Shown here: in pieces, positions 54,345-63,023 of the stretch
Position numbering within the stretch: the stretch's first letter is position 1
Layout: every line of letters begins with the position of its first letter
NCBI RefSeq assembly: GCF_010906925.1
Contig: NZ_VTVE01000002.1
Span: forward strand, 496,001-560,000
DNA from: Pseudobutyrivibrio xylanivorans
GTDB taxonomy: Bacteria > Bacillota > Clostridia > Lachnospirales > Lachnospiraceae
Direction: 5' to 3'
Length of the DNA stretch: 64,000 nt
Notes under the pieces: model-generated
Databases searched by the model: none
What the model was told of the DNA's origin: nothing
Seen by the model: only the letters and a program-made list of their open reading frames with translations
Position numbers and translations under genes: made by a program

Positions 54345-56521
54345 TTAATGTGATCAAGATAATAGTCGCAGACATAAAAAGATTATCGGTAAATGTTGTG
54401 GCCATGGTAGTTATCATAGGCCTAACGGTAATTCCATGCCTATATGCCTGGTTTAATATTCTCTCCAACTGGGATCCGTATGGTCCTGATGCAACAAAAA
54501 ATCTTCAGGTTGCTGTAGCATCTTCAGACCAGGGCATTGTTATTGGAAATTACGAGTTAAATGTTGGCGAAATAATCATTTCAAATTTAAAAGAAAACAC
54601 AACAATTGGTTGGGTTTTTACTGACACAGCTCAGGAAGCTATAAGTGGAGTATATTCGGGAAAATACTATGCTGCTCTTGTAATTGACGAGGAATTTAGC
54701 GCCGATATGATAAGTTTCTTGGGAGGAGAAATAGAAAATCCTGTAATTACTTACTATGAAAATGACAAGAAAAATGCCATTGCCCCTAAGATAACAGGTA
54801 AGGTCAAAACTGCAATTGAGCGAGAAGTAGACCATGCATTTGTGGGCACTATGGCTGAGGTGCTATTAAACGCCAGCGAATACTTTGCCACCCTTGATGA
54901 GCAAGGAAATATTACAGGTCAGGGAATAGAAAAGCTTGAGCAGTTAGATTCGGATTTAAATGGACTGATTGCTATATTGGATTCTTATATAGCGTTATCC
55001 GATGCTGCTGATAGCATTACAGAAGCGGGCCAGGCAGTGGCAGATAGCGCAGGTTCCATTACCTCTCTTGCAGGCCAGATGGCTGAGAATGCGCAAAATA
55101 CCGGAGCAACAGCCCAGGCAGATATTCAGAAGCTAAAAGATGAAATAGATAAAAAAGTTGGAGACATAAACAGTAAGTTTAGCAATGTGGATGCATCTAT
55201 AGACACTATTAATAATGCCTTAAACAGCATATCATTTGGCAATATAGATACAACTCAGTTGCAATCAGAAATCAATTCCATTCAAAAAGCATGGAAAGAT
55301 GAAGAAGGAAAAGGTCTTTATCAAATGCTTGTCGATGCCAAGGACTTTATTCCTGGAGCGGATGCTCAGCAAATCTATCTTGCTACTATAGCGCAAATAG
55401 ATGGAGAGGTATCCAATCTTACTACTGATTTAAACAATCTTGTCAGCGCTTCTGCAAAAACAGAGGCTGAGTTTAACGAGGCAAAGGAAAAGCTTACAAA
55501 AGATGTGGCTACAGTTTTAGCTGACACAAAAACAGTACGAGATGATTATTTAAATAAGATTTCACCTCTAGAGCAGACTGCCATTAATTCAGCAAGCTCT
55601 ACAATAACTGAGCTTGAAAAGCTTTTAAATTATAATGCACAGAGTATTGATTTGGTTATTGATAATCTGGAGAATTATGCAGATTTGATTAATCAATCAA
55701 AGGAAACACTTGTAAAATCAAGAGATGAAGCTGTAGAAATGGAGCGACAGCTAGCCAATCTCATAGCGGATATAAAGGGCGTCAGCGATAATGAGGCCTA
55801 CCAAAAGTTTATGACTTTGGTACAGTCGGACCCAGAACTTTTATCTGATTTCATCAGCAGTCCAGTTGATATCTCTGATGAGTACATTTATCCAGTAGCA
55901 AATAATGGTTCTATGACCGCCCCATTTTATATTGTTCTTTCAATTTGGGTTGGTGCATTAATCATGTCCACAATTCTTAAGACAGCGGTTAAGGACACAA
56001 GAGGCATGGAAAATGTTAAGAATTGGCAGTGCTTTGTGGGAAGATTCTTTACAACATTTGTTATAGGTCAGATTCAGACAATAATTACAGTTCTTGGCGC
56101 ATTTTTATTTGTAGGAATACAATGCCAGCATTACTTCCTGTTTTGGTTGGCGTGTGCATGGACATCCTTTGTATATTCACTACTGCTCTATTCATTTGCA
56201 TACTCATTTGGAAACATCGGAGAGGCACTTTCCGTAATCCTGATGGTTATTCAGGTAGCAGGTGCAGGCGGAACATTCCCTATAGAAGTACTTCCAAAGG
56301 TGTTCCAGGTGCTTTATAAATTTATGCCATTTAACTATTCCATGAATGCAGTCCGAGAGTGTATCGGTGGATTTTATGAGAATACATATCAAAGATGTAT
56401 GTTGACGTTGATTGTTTACGTAGTGATAGCCGTATTTATAGGTGTTGTGCTCTATCATCCATTTAAAATACTCAATGAAAAAATAGAGCACAGCAAGGAA
56501 AAATCAGGAATTCTACTTTAA
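54341..56521 (+). CDS. YhgE/Pip family membrane protein 2
   Basis: A 726-residue paralogue of the protein at 51531. Same layout: N-terminal helix (about 18-38), LYAWFNILSNWDPYGP motif, helical extracytoplasmic domain with ENTTIGW and SGVYSGKYYAA, and C-terminal membrane helices starting APFYIVLSIWVGALIMSTIL. The extracytoplasmic segment is shorter and differs markedly. Convergent with the GH13 gene, overlapping it by 9 bases at the stops. Confidence 0.9.
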   Translation: MINVIKIIVADIKRLSVNVVAMVVIIGLTVIPCLYAWFNILSNWDPYGPDATKNLQVAVASSDQGIVIGNYELNVGEIIISNLKENTTIGWVFTDTAQEAISGVYSGKYYAALVIDEEFSADMISFLGGEIENPVITYYENDKKNAIAPKITGKVKTAIEREVDHAFVGTMAEVLLNASEYFATLDEQGNITGQGIEKLEQLDSDLNGLIAILDSYIALSDAADSITEAGQAVADSAGSITSLAGQMAENAQNTGATAQADIQKLKDEIDKKVGDINSKFSNVDASIDTINNALNSISFGNIDTTQLQSEINSIQKAWKDEEGKGLYQMLVDAKDFIPGADAQQIYLATIAQIDGEVSNLTTDLNNLVSASAKTEAEFNEAKEKLTKDVATVLADTKTVRDDYLNKISPLEQTAINSASSTITELEKLLNYNAQSIDLVIDNLENYADLINQSKETLVKSRDEAVEMERQLANLIADIKGVSDNEAYQKFMTLVQSDPELLSDFISSPVDISDEYIYPVANNGSMTAPFYIVLSIWVGALIMSTILKTAVKDTRGMENVKNWQCFVGRFFTTFVIGQIQTIITVLGAFLFVGIQCQHYFLFWLACAWTSFVYSLLLYSFAYSFGNIGEALSVILMVIQVAGAGGTFPIEVLPKVFQVLYKFMPFNYSMNAVRECIGGFYENTYQRCMLTLIVYVVIAVFIGVVLYHPFKILNEKIEHSKEKSGILL

Positions 56522-57808
56522 AAGTTTGCTACCGTGAGGAGGAAGCTCTACATCAAAGTGCTGTCCTCGATAATCAAAGGATAGATGCTTTGTATCTGCA
56601 GTATTATTTAGAGCAACGATTACAAAATCATCATTTAAAACGCGGGCAAAAACAAGGGTTTCATTTCTTACCTGCACCTCTTCATAGAGACCGGTTTTAA
56701 GCGGTTCCAGATTTTTTCTCAAATCAATCAGAGTTTTGATATGATCAATTAAGTCTGGATTCTTCATAGTTTTAATATCTATAGCGGGCCTGAGAGCATA
56801 GTCTCCATCCCCGCTTTTTTTATCCCCTTTAATACCCCACTCACTGCCATAATAAATAGATGGAATACCTGGCATAGTAAATAACAGTGAGTAAGCAGGA
56901 TAAATATTAGCCTCATCTGTCAAAAGAGTGGCAATACGATTAACATCATGGTTGTCGATGAAATTATAAAGATATTTTCCGGCGTATAGACCGCCTTGTC
57001 CCCACTGCCTCTTCATTGCATAGTTAATCTCGAAATAATTGTGGTCATTGTGGCTTGAATAGATGCCCTTCCAGCATTCGTAATTAGTTACAGCATCAAG
57101 CATTTCCTCATTTACATAGATGTTGTAATCACCATGAATTATCTCGCCCATAAGCCAGAAACTGGATTTCTTTTGTTCTGTAAAATTTTTCAGACGCTTA
57201 AAGAAGCCTCTTTCTATACAGTCAGCTGCATCAAGTCTGAGACCATCAATATCAAACTCATCTATCCACATACCAATGGCATCTAAGATGTGTTTATCTA
57301 CAGCTTCGCACCAGTGATTAAGCTTTACCAACTCTTCTGCCCTAGCCCAGCACTCATAAGAAAGACCATCATTGTGCCAGTTGTTTCCACCGAAATTAAG
57401 CCCGGCAATCCACTCCCTATAAGGTGAGTTTTCTCTATTTTTAAGAACATCTAAAAAAGCAAAATGGCCCCTGCCAACGTGATTAAACACGCCGTCAAGA
57501 ACCACTCTAATTCCATTTTTGTGGCAAGCTTCTACCACCTTTTTAAAGTCATTATTGTCCCCAAGTCTAGAATCAATCTTGTAATAATCTACTGTATCAT
57601 ATCCGTGTGTGGATGACTCCATAATAGGTCCAAGATATAAAGCATTAACGCCCATATCTGTTAAATGAGGAATCCAGTCAATCAAAGTAAGAATTCTGTG
57701 ACCGGCAGTCTCCTCTCCCCTATTATCCCTTGGGCAATCAAAAGCGCCAAGCGGATAAATATGGTAAAACACTGATTCCTTAATCCACCCTATATCTCTC
57801 ATACTCAA
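56513..57808 (-). CDS. GH13 alpha-amylase family (neopullulanase/cyclodextrinase-like)
   Basis: A 431-residue cytosolic GH13 enzyme. Catalytic blocks: LDGVFNHVG, GLRLDAADC (nucleophile Asp), LMGEIIHGDYN (acid/base Glu) and FIDNHDVNR. It lacks the N-terminal CBM34 domain of classical neopullulanases. No signal peptide, so it acts on imported oligosaccharides. Third GH13 gene in the window but without a LacI-type operator seen upstream. Confidence 0.9.
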   Translation of the reverse strand: MSMRDIGWIKESVFYHIYPLGAFDCPRDNRGEETAGHRILTLIDWIPHLTDMGVNALYLGPIMESSTHGYDTVDYYKIDSRLGDNNDFKKVVEACHKNGIRVVLDGVFNHVGRGHFAFLDVLKNRENSPYREWIAGLNFGGNNWHNDGLSYECWARAEELVKLNHWCEAVDKHILDAIGMWIDEFDIDGLRLDAADCIERGFFKRLKNFTEQKKSSFWLMGEIIHGDYNIYVNEEMLDAVTNYECWKGIYSSHNDHNYFEINYAMKRQWGQGGLYAGKYLYNFIDNHDVNRIATLLTDEANIYPAYSLLFTMPGIPSIYYGSEWGIKGDKKSGDGDYALRPAIDIKTMKNPDLIDHIKTLIDLRKNLEPLKTGLYEEVQVRNETLVFARVLNDDFVIVALNNTADTKHLSFDYRGQHFDVELPPHGSKLLK

Positions 57809-57824
57809 GCCCCCCTACGTTAAA

Positions 57825-58373
57825 TTAATTATTAGCTAAATATGCGTACATACAATGGTCAAGTCTCTTTCCATTAATATTGATTTTATCTCTAAGCAAT
57901 CCCTCGTATTTAAAACCTATTTTTTCAACCATATGAATACTTGGTTTATTGTCAGGTAAAATCAAGGCTTCAAAGCGATGCACCCCATAATCCCTAGCAA
58001 TTACAGGAATGGTGGCACGTATAGCCTCTGTGCAATAGCCTCTATTTAAAAATTCCTGATCCATTTTGTAGCCGATAGTACAGCTTTCATAAATAGGTCT
58101 TACAATATTTCGATAACTTACAGTGCCAATGATTTTGTTTGGATTATCTTTTTCAAAAATCCAGTAGCGAACCATTATGCCCTTAATGATATTTTTGTAT
58201 TCAAAATCCAGTAACTTACGCTGGTGTGAAAGAGTATAAAAGTCCTCTCCCATCACAGGTTCATATTTCTCGAAAACACTACCGTTACGCAAATAGAAGT
58301 CTAAAACCTTCTGAGCAGAATCATAGTTAAGAACTTTTAAAACCAGCCTGTCTGTAGTAACCTCAATTTTCAT
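57825..58373 (-). CDS. GNAT family N-acetyltransferase (RimJ/RimL-like)
   Basis: A 182-residue acetyl-CoA-dependent transferase of the ribosomal-protein-alanine acetyltransferase group. Key parts: ETDRL-like TTDRLVLKVL at the start, IGTVSYRNI, YKMDQEFLNRGYCTEAIRA (acetyl-CoA loop) and NKPSIHMVEKIGFKYEG. The ATG at 58373 follows GGGGGA; a TTG at 58385 is in frame but lacks a ribosome site. The substrate is unknown. Confidence 0.88.
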   Translation of the reverse strand: MKIEVTTDRLVLKVLNYDSAQKVLDFYLRNGSVFEKYEPVMGEDFYTLSHQRKLLDFEYKNIIKGIMVRYWIFEKDNPNKIIGTVSYRNIVRPIYESCTIGYKMDQEFLNRGYCTEAIRATIPVIARDYGVHRFEALILPDNKPSIHMVEKIGFKYEGLLRDKININGKRLDHCMYAYLANN

Positions 58374-58392
58374 ACTATCCCCCAAAAAATTA

Positions 58393-59088
58393 TTAATCGA
58401 CGCCTCTAATACTAGTGTTTGGTATATAAGGGCGAAGTATATTTACAAACTCGGAAAGAGTCTCTACTGAATGAGGACTGAATATAGGATTAATAACCTG
58501 TTCTGATTCTCGATAGCTTTGCAAATAATAAGCTTTTGCCCCTGAAAGCCATCTACCAATAGATTCCATGTCAGAAATGTCATGGCATTCTCGCATGATT
58601 GTGGTCCTAAATTCGTAGTCCATTTTACCACTAATTAAAAGAGAAACTGTGTCCTCTATTGGAGAAATATCAAAATTTTTCATGCAGGCAATTGTGTTGT
58701 ATTTTTCTTTGGAATGCTTAATATCCATGGCAACATAGTCGATTAAGCCTGCATTAATAAGATAATTAACCATATCAGGATTGGTTCCATTGGTATCAAG
58801 TTTAACCAAAAGTCCCATATCCTTTATCTGCTTAATAAAATCAGGAAGATCCTTGTGTAGAGTTGGCTCGCCGCCTGTGATGCAAACACCGTCCAAAACT
58901 TTTGACTTTGCCTTAAGGTGTTCAAATATTTCATCAGTGGAATATGCCTGCACATCCGAAGGTGGCATAACAAGGTCTCTGTTGTGACAATATGGACACC
59001 TAAAATTGCAACCACCTGTGAAAATAGTGCTAGCAATTTTTCCAGGATAATCTAAAAGCGTTGTTTTCTGTAAGCCTAGTATAAGCAT
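58393..59088 (-). CDS. nrdG: Anaerobic ribonucleotide reductase activating protein (radical SAM)
   Basis: A 231-residue radical SAM protein of the NrdG-like/PflA-related group, that installs the glycyl radical on class III ribonucleotide reductase. The cluster motif is CNFRCPYC (CxxxCxxC), with TGGEPTLHKDLPDFI following. No nrdD gene is next to it in the window, so the partner is inferred. It is transcribed together with the GNAT gene and divergently from tadA. Confidence 0.8.
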   Translation of the reverse strand: MLILGLQKTTLLDYPGKIASTIFTGGCNFRCPYCHNRDLVMPPSDVQAYSTDEIFEHLKAKSKVLDGVCITGGEPTLHKDLPDFIKQIKDMGLLVKLDTNGTNPDMVNYLINAGLIDYVAMDIKHSKEKYNTIACMKNFDISPIEDTVSLLISGKMDYEFRTTIMRECHDISDMESIGRWLSGAKAYYLQSYRESEQVINPIFSPHSVETLSEFVNILRPYIPNTSIRGVD

Positions 59089-59195
59089 AAGTCATTCCCT
59101 TTTATTGGTAAAAGTGTTAACATAGAATAGCTAAATTTTAAGAAATTAAGCATAATTTCCAAGTAAAAGTATAGCAAAATAGGAGGTGAAAATCC

Positions 59196-59669
59196 ATGAT
59201 GTCAGAAGAAGAGCGTTATATGAAACAGGCGCTCAAGCAGGCTAAGAAAGCCTATGACATTGATGAAGTCCCAATAGGATGCGTGATTGTTCAGGATGGT
59301 AAAATAATTGCCCGTGGATACAACCGCAGAAACACCGATAAAAGCGTACTTGCTCATGCAGAGATTGCTGCCATTTCAAAGGCATGCAAGAAGACAGGAG
59401 ATTGGAGACTTGAGGATTGCACCCTTTATGTTACACTTGAGCCTTGCCAGATGTGTGCTGGTGCCATAGTGCAGGCTCGTATACCCAAGGTAGTAATTGG
59501 AGCCATGAATCCAAAAGCTGGATGTGCTGGTTCTATTATAAATGTCTTACAGATGAAACAGTTTAATCATCAATGTGAGGTTGAGTCAGGTGTTTTAGGC
59601 GAAGAATGCAAGATGATGATGACTAGCTTTTTTGAAGAACTAAGACAGCGAAAGAGTCAATTAAAGTAA
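59196..59669 (+). CDS. tadA: tRNA-specific adenosine deaminase TadA
   Basis: Converts A34 to inosine in tRNA-Arg(ACG). The 157-residue protein has the zinc and catalytic motifs HAEIAAI and PCQMCAGAI, and VPIGCVIVQDGKIIARGYN at the start. The ATG at 59196 follows AGGAGG; a second ATG three bases later is also possible. tadA beside the SRP RNA gene is the standard arrangement in clostridia. Confidence 0.96.
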   Translation: MMSEEERYMKQALKQAKKAYDIDEVPIGCVIVQDGKIIARGYNRRNTDKSVLAHAEIAAISKACKKTGDWRLEDCTLYVTLEPCQMCAGAIVQARIPKVVIGAMNPKAGCAGSIINVLQMKQFNHQCEVESGVLGEECKMMMTSFFEELRQRKSQLK

Positions 59670-59682
59670 CGGTAGGATTTTG

Positions 59683-59712
59683 TTGACAAAAAGCCCTTAG
59701 TTATCATAAAAT
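59683..59712 (+). promoter_or_regulatory. Promoter of the SRP RNA gene
   Basis: TTGACA (59683-59688) and TAAAAT (59707-59712) with an 18-bp spacer, just ahead of the predicted RNA start. Confidence 0.75.
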
Positions 59713-59719
59713 AAGGGCT

Positions 59720-59929
59720 CCGAGCGATTTGCTCGAATTAGATATCACTTGGCGGCTACCCTAGAGTTGCTATGATCTTTGGGTCCCTCGTAATGGGCAC
59801 CTACGAATCGTGTCAGGGCAGGAATGCAGCAGCACTAAGTAGGACCGTTCATCTGACGAGGGGTTACCTGGAGGGAGTTTCTTTAGGGTGGCTACCAAAT
59901 GGTATCTGGTTCGGCAGCTCGGTATTTTT
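59720..59929 (+). ncRNA. ffs: Signal recognition particle RNA, large (scRNA) type
   Basis: The SRP54-binding domain IV is at about 59808-59838: GTCAGG, GGAA tetraloop and AGCAGCAC, as in the Bacillus 6S/scRNA. The flanking sequence TTTGGGTCCCTCGTAATGGG and CGAGGGGTTACCTGG matches the large clostridial/bacillar form with an Alu domain. CCGAGC at 59720-59725 pairs with GCTCGG at 59917-59922, closing the RNA, and a T run follows. Ends are predicted, not measured. Confidence 0.92.
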
Positions 59930-59947
59930 ATATGTATAGGTGAAAAT

Positions 59948-60706
59948 ATGGGAGCACAGGACAGAACAGAACGAGTTTTAAGAGAAATGCATGTGCTATT
60001 TTCAAAGGCACAGCCATATGAGGGAAGCACAAAAAATGTCATTGTGGACAAGAATGCCATGATGGATCTTTTGAAAGAACTTAATGAGTGCATGTACGAT
60101 ATGATGGAAGAGCATGAACTCACTGTTAAGAGCCGCGACAAAGCTAATCGTGAAATGCAAAAGCAAGGCGATGACATTGTATTTGATGCCACCAGAAAGG
60201 CAGAGGACATATATGCCGCATCCCTTATGTATACAGACAATGCCCTAGAGAGCATTCAAAACATTGTTAAGGAGTCCCAGGAATCTGTTGCGAAGGTTTA
60301 CGAGGAAGCCATTAAAAAGATAAAAGAAGAGAACAGAGCAATTAAGACTAATCAGTTAGAGCTTAAGAGCCATCTCAATGATTTGATAGATACACAGAAG
60401 TATTTGAGACTTATCGATGAGGAGAATATGCGTCTTCTCAAGGAAAAGAATGAGGGAGGCGAAGAAGGATTTGATTCTGCCCCTAAGTATGCAGCTCCAG
60501 AGATTCGTATCGATAAGGATTATTTTGCTAGAGCTGGTCTAGAATATGACGATTTAGATGAGCCTGCAGCAGAAACAGAGGAGGCAGGTATTTCCTCAGA
60601 GGATTTAGATGCTGAATATTTTAAATGGCAGCAGGAAGAGTCAGAGGAAGACAGCAAGAAAAATGGTAAAAAGGGCTTTGGTGGCCTTTTTGGATTAAAG
60701 AAGTAA
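59948..60706 (+). CDS. Cytosolic coiled-coil protein of unknown function (DivIVA-like look)
   Basis: Not a firmly recognised family. The 252-residue protein is helical, with a coiled coil at about 40-175 ([36 protein letters not shown]) and an acidic, low-complexity tail ending [12 protein letters not shown]. The pattern is reminiscent of DivIVA/SepIVA-like or ATP-synthase b-like proteins. An open frame reaches back to 59888 but runs through the SRP RNA; the ATG at 59948 follows AGGTGA and is chosen. Confidence 0.78.
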   Translation: MGAQDRTERVLREMHVLFSKAQPYEGSTKNVIVDKNAMMDLLKELNECMYDMMEEHELTVKSRDKANREMQKQGDDIVFDATRKAEDIYAASLMYTDNALESIQNIVKESQESVAKVYEEAIKKIKEENRAIKTNQLELKSHLNDLIDTQKYLRLIDEENMRLLKEKNEGGEEGFDSAPKYAAPEIRIDKDYFARAGLEYDDLDEPAAETEEAGISSEDLDAEYFKWQQEESEEDSKKNGKKGFGGLFGLKK

Positions 60707-60722
60707 AAAGGAGAATAAAGGA

Positions 60723-63008
60723 ATGAAGCTTTACAACAACGGAGTATACCTAATTAATGGCACCCAGATAATTGAGGATAGTCATGAGGCAGCCGCTGCA
60801 ATCGAGCACGCTATTGGACGCAAGGTCACAAAGGACGAGGCACATGGACAGACTATGGCCTATTCGATTCTTTCGGATCACAACACATCAGGCAACATGG
60901 ATCACTTACAGATTAAGTTTGATAAGTTAGTCAGCCATGATATTACCTATGTAGGAATTATCCAGACAGCAAGAGCTTCAGGCCTTGAGAAGTTCCCTAT
61001 TCCATATTGCCTTACAAACTGCCACAATTCTCTTTGTGCAGTAGGCGGTACTATCAACGAGGATGACCACATGTTTGGTCTTACTTGTGCTAAGAAATAC
61101 GGCGGAATCTATGTTCCACCACATCAGGCTGTTATTCACCAGTTTGCACGTGAGATGATGGCTGGAGGCGGTAAGATGCTTCTCGGTTCAGATTCTCATA
61201 CTAGATATGGTGCACTTGGTACAATGGCAATGGGCGAAGGTGGCCCAGAGCTTGTTAAGCAACTTCTTAATCAGACATACGATATCGCTATGCCAGGCGT
61301 TATTGCTGTATATATGACAGGTACACCTAGAAAGGGTGTTGGTCCTCAGGACGTTGCCCTTGCTATCATCGGCGAAGTATTCGATAAGGGTTATGTTAAG
61401 AATAAGTTAATGGAGTTCGTAGGCCCTGGTGTTGCCAACCTTTCAATGGACTTTAGAATTGGCGTGGATGTTATGACTACAGAGACTACTTGCCTTAGCT
61501 CAATTTGGACTACAGACAAGAAGACTGAGGAGTTTTACGAGATTCATGGTCGTAAGGAAGAGTACAAGGAGCTTAATCCTGGCCAGGTTGCTTACTATGA
61601 TGGCATGATTGAGATTAATCTTGATGAGATTAAGCCAATGATCGCTATGCCATTCCACCCAAGCAACACATACACAATTGATGAATTAAACGCAAATCTT
61701 ATGGATATCCTTGATGACTGCGAAAAGAGAGCAAAGGTTTCTCTTGATGGTCAGGTAGAGTTCTCTCTCAAGGATAAGGTTAGAAATGGTAAGTTATACG
61801 TAGATCAGGGTATCATCGCTGGTTGTGCTGGTGGTGGTTACGAGAACATCTGTGATGCAGCAGATATTCTTCGTGGCGCAAGCATTGGACCAGATGAGTT
61901 TACTCTCTCTGTATACCCAGCTTCTACTCCTATTTACATGGAGCTTGTTAAAAACGGTGCTGTTGCAACTCTTATGGAGACAGGTGCTATTGTTAAGACT
62001 GCATTCTGTGGTCCTTGCTTTGGTGCTGGTGACACACCATCTAACAATGGTTTCTCAATCCGTCATTCTACAAGAAACTTCCCTAACCGCGAGGGTTCTA
62101 AGCTTCAGAATGGTCAGATTGCATCAGTTGCACTTATGGATGCTCGTTCTATTGCAGCTACAGCAGCTAATAAGGGTTACCTTACAGCAGCAACAGAAAT
62201 CGATGTAGATTATACAAAGCCAAAATATCACTTTGATGGCAGAATTTACGCTAACCGTGTATTTGATTCACACGGCGTAGCTGAGCCTGAGACAGAGATT
62301 CACTTTGGTCCAAACATTAAGGATTGGCCAAAGATGAGCGCTCTTCCAGAGAATTTATTCCTTCAGGTTGTTTCTGAGATTCATGACCCAGTTACAACAA
62401 CTGATGAGCTTATTCCATCAGGTGAGACATCATCATATCGTTCAAATCCACTTGGCCTTGCTGAGTTTACTCTTTCACGTAAGGATCCAGAGTATGTTGG
62501 ACGTGCTAAGAATATCCAGAAGGCTCAGAAGGCATTAGAGGCTGGAGAGTGTGCTGGTGAGGCAGTTCCAGAGCTTAAGGCAATTGTTCACAAGGTAAAG
62601 GAAACTTACCCAGATGTTAATCATGACAATTTCGGTGTAGGTTCAACTATCTTTGCAGTTAAGCCAGGTGATGGTTCAGCTAGAGAGCAGGCAGCATCTT
62701 GTCAGAAGGTACTTGGCGGTTGGGCAAATATTGCTAATGAATATGCTACAAAGAGATATCGCTCTAACCTTATTAACTGGGGTATGCTTCCATTTGTTAT
62801 TCCAGAAGGAGAGCTTCCATTCAAGAACTTAGATTATCTCTTCATCCCTGGAATCAAGGATGCTGTTATTAATAAGGCAGATACAATCAAGGCTTACGTT
62901 GTTAAGGATGAGGGATTAAAGGAATTTGAGATGACTCTCGGAGAGCTTACAGATGATGAGCGTGAGATTATTCTCAAGGGATGCTTAATCAACTACAACA
63001 GAAGGTAA
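60723..63008 (+). CDS. Aconitase-family hydratase, YbhJ-like
   Basis: A 761-residue protein of the aconitase superfamily; the length and motifs are nearer to E. coli YbhJ (an uncharacterised hydratase) than to true AcnA. The cluster cysteines appear as C368 in [10 protein letters not shown] and C429/C432 in CGPCFGAGD, matching the spacing of aconitase cysteines 358/421/424. The usual GSCTN sequence around the first cysteine is replaced, so substrate specificity may differ. The ATG follows AAGGAG, 16 bp after the coiled-coil gene. Confidence 0.85.
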   Translation: MKLYNNGVYLINGTQIIEDSHEAAAAIEHAIGRKVTKDEAHGQTMAYSILSDHNTSGNMDHLQIKFDKLVSHDITYVGIIQTARASGLEKFPIPYCLTNCHNSLCAVGGTINEDDHMFGLTCAKKYGGIYVPPHQAVIHQFAREMMAGGGKMLLGSDSHTRYGALGTMAMGEGGPELVKQLLNQTYDIAMPGVIAVYMTGTPRKGVGPQDVALAIIGEVFDKGYVKNKLMEFVGPGVANLSMDFRIGVDVMTTETTCLSSIWTTDKKTEEFYEIHGRKEEYKELNPGQVAYYDGMIEINLDEIKPMIAMPFHPSNTYTIDELNANLMDILDDCEKRAKVSLDGQVEFSLKDKVRNGKLYVDQGIIAGCAGGGYENICDAADILRGASIGPDEFTLSVYPASTPIYMELVKNGAVATLMETGAIVKTAFCGPCFGAGDTPSNNGFSIRHSTRNFPNREGSKLQNGQIASVALMDARSIAATAANKGYLTAATEIDVDYTKPKYHFDGRIYANRVFDSHGVAEPETEIHFGPNIKDWPKMSALPENLFLQVVSEIHDPVTTTDELIPSGETSSYRSNPLGLAEFTLSRKDPEYVGRAKNIQKAQKALEAGECAGEAVPELKAIVHKVKETYPDVNHDNFGVGSTIFAVKPGDGSAREQAASCQKVLGGWANIANEYATKRYRSNLINWGMLPFVIPEGELPFKNLDYLFIPGIKDAVINKADTIKAYVVKDEGLKEFEMTLGELTDDEREIILKGCLINYNRR

Positions 63009-63023
63009 TTTAGGAGGCATTGT

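Noticed and set aside
59888-59947. Upstream extension of the coiled-coil gene
   Set aside because: This stretch overlaps the 3' part of the SRP RNA and its T run and has no ribosome site; the ATG at 59948 is better.
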